Shown here: positions 59,451 to 64,000 of the stretch, piece after piece
Layout of the letters: each line of letters starts with the position of its first letter
Numbering within the stretch: the first letter of the stretch is position 1
Assembly: GCA_002396335.1 (NCBI GenBank)
Contig: DGXN01000021.1
Coordinates: 8,221-72,220 of the forward strand
DNA length: 64,000 nucleotides
Direction of reading: 5' to 3'
Source of the DNA: Bacteroidales bacterium UBA4231
GTDB lineage: Bacteria > Bacteroidota > Bacteroidia > Bacteroidales > UBA932
Translations under genes and position numbers: made by a program
Notes under the pieces: model-generated
Seen by the model: the letters and a program-made list of their open reading frames with translations, nothing else
Databases searched by the model: none
What the model was told of the DNA's origin: nothing

Positions 59451-60433
59451 TACGGCATCCTCCTCATCAGTGCACGGAGCAGGATCTCCAGAAGGAGGCA
59501 GATCAGGGCCGCCAGTGCGTAGTTCTTAAACAAATCCTTGTAAACGGGGAACGAATCCACCGTGGTGCGGGTCTTCTCCATGCGGCCGATCTCAGCATAG
59601 ATTTCGGCCAGCTTGGTGTTGTCGGTGGCGCGGAAATATCGGCCGCCGGTGCCCTCCGAGATGCTTTTCAGCAGGGGCTCGTCAATCTCCACGGGAATGT
59701 TCTGGAGTTCGATGCCCCAAGGGGTCTGCACGGGGTAGGGCGCGGTTCCGTTGGCCCCGACGCCGATGGTGTAGACCCTGATTCCGTAGGTCTTTGCGAT
59801 TTCCGTCGCCATGGAAGGGTCAATCTCGCCCATGTTGTTCACGCCGTCCGTCAGCAGGATCACGACCCGGCTCTTGGCGTCGGAGTCTTTCATCCGCGCC
59901 ACGGCTGTCGCCAGACCGTTGCCGATGGCGGTGCCGTCCTCGATGAGGTCGGTCTGCACGTCTTTCATGAGGTTGATGAGGGTGGCCCGGTCGGTGGTGA
60001 GGGGACACTGGGTGTAGCTTTCACCGGCGAAGACCACGATGCCCATCCGGTCCGAAGGCCGGGAGGCGATGAATTCGATGGCGATGTCCTTGGCTGCGCT
60101 CAGGCGGTCCGGGGTGAAGTCCCGGGCCAGCATGGAGGTACTCACGTCCATTGCAAAGACAATGTCGATGCCTTCCGTGTCCACTTTCTCCACCTGGGAC
60201 GACGACCGGGGCCGGGCGATGGCGATGACAAGGAGCGCCAGGGCGGCAGTTCTGAGGAGGAAGGGGATATGGCGGACCCACTCCAGAACGGAGCGGCCTC
60301 CGGCGGTCCAGGCGTCCAGTTTGGACACCCTGAGGTGCGGCCGTCGGTCTTTCAGCTCAATCCACAGGTAGCGGAGCACGAGAAGCACCGGAACGGCCAG
60401 CAGCCACAGCAGATAGGGATACTCAAAGAACAT
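59450..60433 (-). CDS. batA: BatA, von Willebrand factor A membrane protein
   Basis: This 327-residue paralogue of BatB has membrane segments (YPYLLWLLAVPVLLVLRYLW, FLLRTAALALLVIAIARP), the MIDAS motif DIVFAMDVSTSMLARDFTPD, GIVVFAGESYTQCPLTTDRA, VILLTDGVNNMGEI, and a C-terminal helix (NYALAALICLLLEILLRALM). The charged loop after the first helices (WIELKDRRPHLRVSKL) also fits BatA. With BatB it probably forms a metal-dependent periplasmic scaffold controlled by the MoxR ATPase. Confidence 0.93.
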   Translation of the reverse strand: MFFEYPYLLWLLAVPVLLVLRYLWIELKDRRPHLRVSKLDAWTAGGRSVLEWVRHIPFLLRTAALALLVIAIARPRSSSQVEKVDTEGIDIVFAMDVSTSMLARDFTPDRLSAAKDIAIEFIASRPSDRMGIVVFAGESYTQCPLTTDRATLINLMKDVQTDLIEDGTAIGNGLATAVARMKDSDAKSRVVILLTDGVNNMGEIDPSMATEIAKTYGIRVYTIGVGANGTAPYPVQTPWGIELQNIPVEIDEPLLKSISEGTGGRYFRATDNTKLAEIYAEIGRMEKTRTTVDSFPVYKDLFKNYALAALICLLLEILLRALMRRMP

Positions 60434-60435
60434 GG

Positions 60436-61419
60436 CTACTCCTCCTTTTTACCTTCGTCGCCGGCCGTCTGGCTGGCAATCTCCTGCTCATAGGTCGCCG
60501 TCACAAAACGCACGGCGCCGGGAAGCACCTGGGCGTTTTCCTCGTCCGTTGCGGTGTATTTCGCGAATTTTACGAAATCGGCCCGTTCAAAGAGGGCTTT
60601 CATTTCGTCGTAAAGTTCCGCCGGCATGTCGGTGCCTTTGAGCCCGTCGAAAATCTCGGCGGTGGTCATTTCCATGGCGCCCACGCCGTAGCGGGAAACG
60701 ATGTACTCCCGGAGGGCATCCGTGACGCCGGAGTAGAAGAATTTCTGCTGGTCGGGCTTCCAGTATCTGTCACCGCGGAGCTTGTCCAGTTTCCGGAGGG
60801 CGCGGATGTGAGCCGGTTCCTTCAGGATGGCATCCTGGGCCTGTTTCCGCCGGGTCACCAGCCACAGGATCAGGGCGGCGATCACCATCAGGCCCATGCC
60901 GATGCCGTAAATCCACGGGAACAGTTCCTTCAGGGTGTAGGGGAACTTGACCTGCGGCTTGATGTCATGGGGCTGGAAGGTTTCCATGTCCACGGGGAGT
61001 TCCGTCACGACGAGGGGTTCGGCGGCATGGAAAACGAGGGTGTCGGCGTTCAGGAGTATGGGAATGGGCGGAAGCTCATAGGTGCCGCCCAGAAAAACCG
61101 TCATGGGAAGCGAAGCCTTGATGTCGTACCGGGCGGGCTTTTCCTTCCGCTTGGAAACGCGGGTGGAGTCAAGCTGCCAGTTGCCCAGGATGACGATGGG
61201 GCTGTTTTCGTCCAGCTTGAATTCCGGCAGTTGGAGCGGTGTCCCTTCCTGGACGTCCTTGAGCATGACGCCGTATCGCAGCTGGTCTGCGATGAGGATG
61301 GAATCCCGCTTCTGGACGGGCTCCAGAAAGGCCTCCCCGCCGTCTTTTCGGAGCCCTTCGGCCCAGGCGGAAAGCGCGGCGGCGGCAAGGAGCACCGGTA
61401 TTAGCAATTTTCCTTTCAT
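60436..61419 (-). CDS. DUF4381-like membrane protein of the Bat operon
   Basis: This 327-residue protein has a signal peptide (MKGKLLIPVLLAAAALSAWA), a periplasmic beta-rich domain (SPIVILGNWQLDSTRVSKRK, LPMTVFLGGTYELPPIPILL), one membrane helix (IYGIGMGLMVIAALILWLVT) and a basic cytoplasmic domain of about 120 residues (IRALRKLDKLRGDRYWKPDQ, KFAKYTATDEENAQVLPGAV). This matches the position and layout of the small protein between DUF58 and BatA in Bacteroidota aerotolerance operons. The start at 61419 overlaps the DUF58 stop by four bases. Confidence 0.82.
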   Translation of the reverse strand: MKGKLLIPVLLAAAALSAWAEGLRKDGGEAFLEPVQKRDSILIADQLRYGVMLKDVQEGTPLQLPEFKLDENSPIVILGNWQLDSTRVSKRKEKPARYDIKASLPMTVFLGGTYELPPIPILLNADTLVFHAAEPLVVTELPVDMETFQPHDIKPQVKFPYTLKELFPWIYGIGMGLMVIAALILWLVTRRKQAQDAILKEPAHIRALRKLDKLRGDRYWKPDQQKFFYSGVTDALREYIVSRYGVGAMEMTTAEIFDGLKGTDMPAELYDEMKALFERADFVKFAKYTATDEENAQVLPGAVRFVTATYEQEIASQTAGDEGKKEE

Positions 61420-62296
61420 CTTCTGTGAAACAGATCCATCAGGCCGCGGACGTAGTCCTGGTCGGTGGACAGGTCTATATGGTCTACCTGGTACTGCAGG
61501 AACAGGCGGTCGGCGCTGGAGGTGGCGCTGCGGAACCACCGGGCATAAGCGTCGCGGACGCTCCGGGAGCCGGTGTTGATCCAGCGCGAACTGCCGTTTT
61601 CCGCATCTTTCGCATGCACGAGACCCACATTGGGAAGGGTTTTTTCCCGCGGGTCGCTGACGCGGATCACCGACAGGTCGTGCCTGCCGACGGCCACTTT
61701 CAGCGCTTCCTCGTAGCGGGGGGTGCCGTCGGCCTTGACGTCCAGCATGTCGCTCAGGACGAAGGCGGTGCATTTTTTCTTGATGGCGCCCGTGAGGAAG
61801 CGGAGGGCTTCGCCGATGTCGGTTCCGTCGTGCTGAGGCTCGTATTCCAGGATTTCCCGGACGATCCGGAGGAAGTGCGTGCGGCCTTTTGCCGGCGGGA
61901 TGAATTTCTCCACCGTATCGCTGAACAGGATGCATCCGACCTTGTCGTTGTTCAGAATGGCACTGAAAGACAGGGTGGCGGCAATCTCGGCTAGCTGTTC
62001 GCGCTTGGTCTTCACGGATGTGCCGAACAGGCCGCTCCGGGAAATGTCCACCAGCAGCACCACGGTGAGTTCGCGCTCTTCTTCAAAGACTTTCACGTAC
62101 GGGGCGCTCATGCGGGCGGTGACGTTCCAGTCCATGTTGCGGACGTCGTCCCCGTACTGATACTCCCGCACTTCGCTGAAGGCCATACCGCGCCCCTTGA
62201 AGGCCGAATGGTACTCTCCCGCGAAAATCTGGTGGCTCAGCGCCTTGGTCCGGATCTCGATTTTGCGGACTTTCTTTATGAGTTCTTCGGGTGTCA

Positions 62297-62297
<1 letters not shown>
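61416..62297 (-). CDS. DUF58-domain protein
   Basis: This 293-residue cytoplasmic protein has the DUF58 signature FAGEYHSAFKGRGMAFSEVR, EYQYGDDVRNMDWNVTARM, and a degenerate VWA fold (VVLLVDISRSGLFGTSVKTK, VLSDMLDVK). DUF58 proteins accompany MoxR ATPases and VWA proteins and are thought to assemble with them. Here the VWA MIDAS DxSxS is changed to DISRSG but keeps the Asp-Ser-Ser pattern. It overlaps the MoxR gene by one base. Confidence 0.92.
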
Positions 62298-63289
<992 letters not shown>

Positions 63290-63298
63290 ATATTTTAC

Positions 63299-63306
63299 TA
63301 ATTTTG
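63299..63306 (+). promoter_or_regulatory. -7 promoter box of truA
   Basis: TAATTTTG matches TAnnTTTG and ends three bases before the truA ATG at 63310. Only 20 bp separate truA from the divergent moxR start. Confidence 0.45.
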
Positions 63307-63309
63307 CAT

Positions 63310-64000
63310 ATGCGTTATTCTTTGTGCCTTTCTTATGACGGCGCCGCTTTCTCCGGGTGGCAGATCCAGCCCAATGCACCTTCTGTCCAGGCCTGCCTGG
63401 AAGGAGCGCTGTCCCGGCTGCTGAACCGGCCCGTTGCGGTTACCGGTTGCGGCCGGACGGATACCGGCGTCCATGCATCGGGCTATGTTGCCCATTTCGA
63501 CCTGGACGGAATCCTTCCCTTCGAGGCATCCGATTTTACCTACAAATTAAATGCCATTTTGCCCCGCGGAGTGGCCGTTTTTCAGGTGCAGGAAACCGCC
63601 CCGGATTTCCATGCCCGTTTCAGCGCCCGGCAGCGGGAATACACCTACTTCATCCATCGGCACAAAGACCCTTTCGTGCGGGCTTATTCCTGGCAGTGCG
63701 GTTATCCCGTGCTGGATTTCGACGCCATGAACCGCGCCTGCGGATACCTGCTGGGAACCCATGATTTCTCCTGTTTCGAAAAGACCGGCGGCGACAACAA
63801 AACCTCCGTCTGCACGGTCACGGAGGCTTTCTGGAAGCCTTATACGCCTTCCTATCTGACCATTTTCGGCCCGGAAGGCTCTGCCTCACAAATCTGTGGC
63901 CACCCTCGGCCACATAAGAGGGAGGGGCCCGCAGACGGACATGACGGACTGGGAACTTGTTCGCTGGCCGGCATGACTGGCTGTGGGAGGGGCCGGAGCG
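63310..64000 (+). CDS. truA: tRNA pseudouridine synthase A, with an in-frame insertion (3' end outside window)
   Basis: The frame is open from ATG 63310 to the window end (230 codons). TruA makes pseudouridine at tRNA positions 38-40. Visible motifs are YSLCLSYDGAAFSGWQIQPN, the catalytic VTGCGRTDTGVHASGYVAHF with the active Asp, FHARFSARQREYTYFIHRHK and LGTHDFSCFEKTGGDNKTSV. After AFWKPYTPSYLTIFGPEG the family normally continues with a YWYF-type strand, but here about 43 codons of Gly/Arg/His/Cys-rich text follow (from 63880). They include the inverted repeat TGTGGCC-ACCCTC-GGCCACA and a direct repeat (GGAGGGGCC at about 63931 and 63987). The rest lies beyond the window. Confidence 0.85.
   Translation, partial: MRYSLCLSYDGAAFSGWQIQPNAPSVQACLEGALSRLLNRPVAVTGCGRTDTGVHASGYVAHFDLDGILPFEASDFTYKLNAILPRGVAVFQVQETAPDFHARFSARQREYTYFIHRHKDPFVRAYSWQCGYPVLDFDAMNRACGYLLGTHDFSCFEKTGGDNKTSVCTVTEAFWKPYTPSYLTIFGPEGSASQICGHPRPHKREGPADGHDGLGTCSLAGMTGCGRGRS
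63880..64000. repeat. Repeat-like insertion inside truA
   Basis: Contains TGTGGCC/GGCCACA (63894-63913) and direct repeats GGGAGGGGCC and CATGAC...GACTGG. It keeps the truA frame open to the window end. Its right boundary is not visible. Confidence 0.5.

Overview
The window is a contiguous piece of a high-GC Bacteroidales (Bacteroidota) chromosome. The evidence is a SusC/RagA TonB-dependent receptor, lipoprotein glycoside hydrolases including a SusB-like GH97, a Bat aerotolerance operon, several Bacteroidota-specific families, and promoters with the TAnnTTTG -7 box (three with TTTG 19-20 bp upstream) in place of TATAAT. A gut lineage outside classical Bacteroides (for example Rikenellaceae or an uncultured RC9-like group) would fit the GC content; the genus cannot be fixed from the sequence alone. 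No rRNA, tRNA or CRISPR array was seen.

Layout. 1-3281: truncated SusC receptor. 3498-8477: a lipoprotein, then a secreted hydrolase cluster (SGNH hydrolase, EEP-family phosphoesterase, and a histidine phosphatase fused to a phosphodiester glycosidase). 8635-10548: double-domain esterase and a small membrane peptide. 10615-14583: cysS, exonuclease III, a membrane protein and a threonine-aldolase-like enzyme. 14747-16732 (minus): small membrane exporter, conserved protein, PfkB kinase. 16800-19265: flippase-like protein, aroE, ssb. 19764-24801: GH29 fucosidase, TrmH methyltransferase, lysS, a hypothetical protein, a DIP1984-family protein. 24973-34272: GH13, GH97, nucleoside kinase, Gfo/Idh oxidoreductase, uvrA. 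34309-37055: AT-rich foreign segment. 37025-46516: GNAT, acyl-CoA ligase, two deoxynucleoside kinases, MBL hydrolase, birA, GH3, recJ. 46893-55014 (minus): exbB-exbD-tonB-rluB-era-parC-esterase-aroK. 55096-63289 (minus): moxR-DUF58-DUF4381-like-batA-batB-batC-batD::batE. 63310-64000: truA, cut by the window end.

The most unusual parts are not classical genes. (i) The AT-rich segment holds a RAYT/Y1 transposase gene flanked by 47-bp hairpin repeats. Beside it lies a 1.5-kb islet bounded by a 22-bp direct repeat of the 3' end of the adjacent GNAT gene. The displaced copy, read in the GNAT frame, still encodes two more residues and a stop, which is the signature of integration into the gene's 3' end, but no integrase is present. 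(ii) Several housekeeping genes (cysS, trmH, truA and perhaps the threonine aldolase) carry in-frame insertions. The cysS and trmH inserts share an 18/20 identical core inside palindromic arms, which suggests a protein-coding palindromic mobile element. (iii) A ~105-bp nested palindrome occurs three times between genes, with a hybrid fourth. (iv) Between ssb and the fucosidase is an array of eleven CCTGC(R)CC-type motifs, six of them spaced exactly 21 bp apart.

Functionally the window combines glycan use (SusC, GH29, GH13, GH97, GH3, esterases, phosphodiester glycosidase), envelope energy transduction (ExbB/ExbD/TonB), the Bat stress complex, and core DNA and RNA maintenance (uvrA, recJ, parC, ssb, exonuclease III, cysS, lysS, truA, era).
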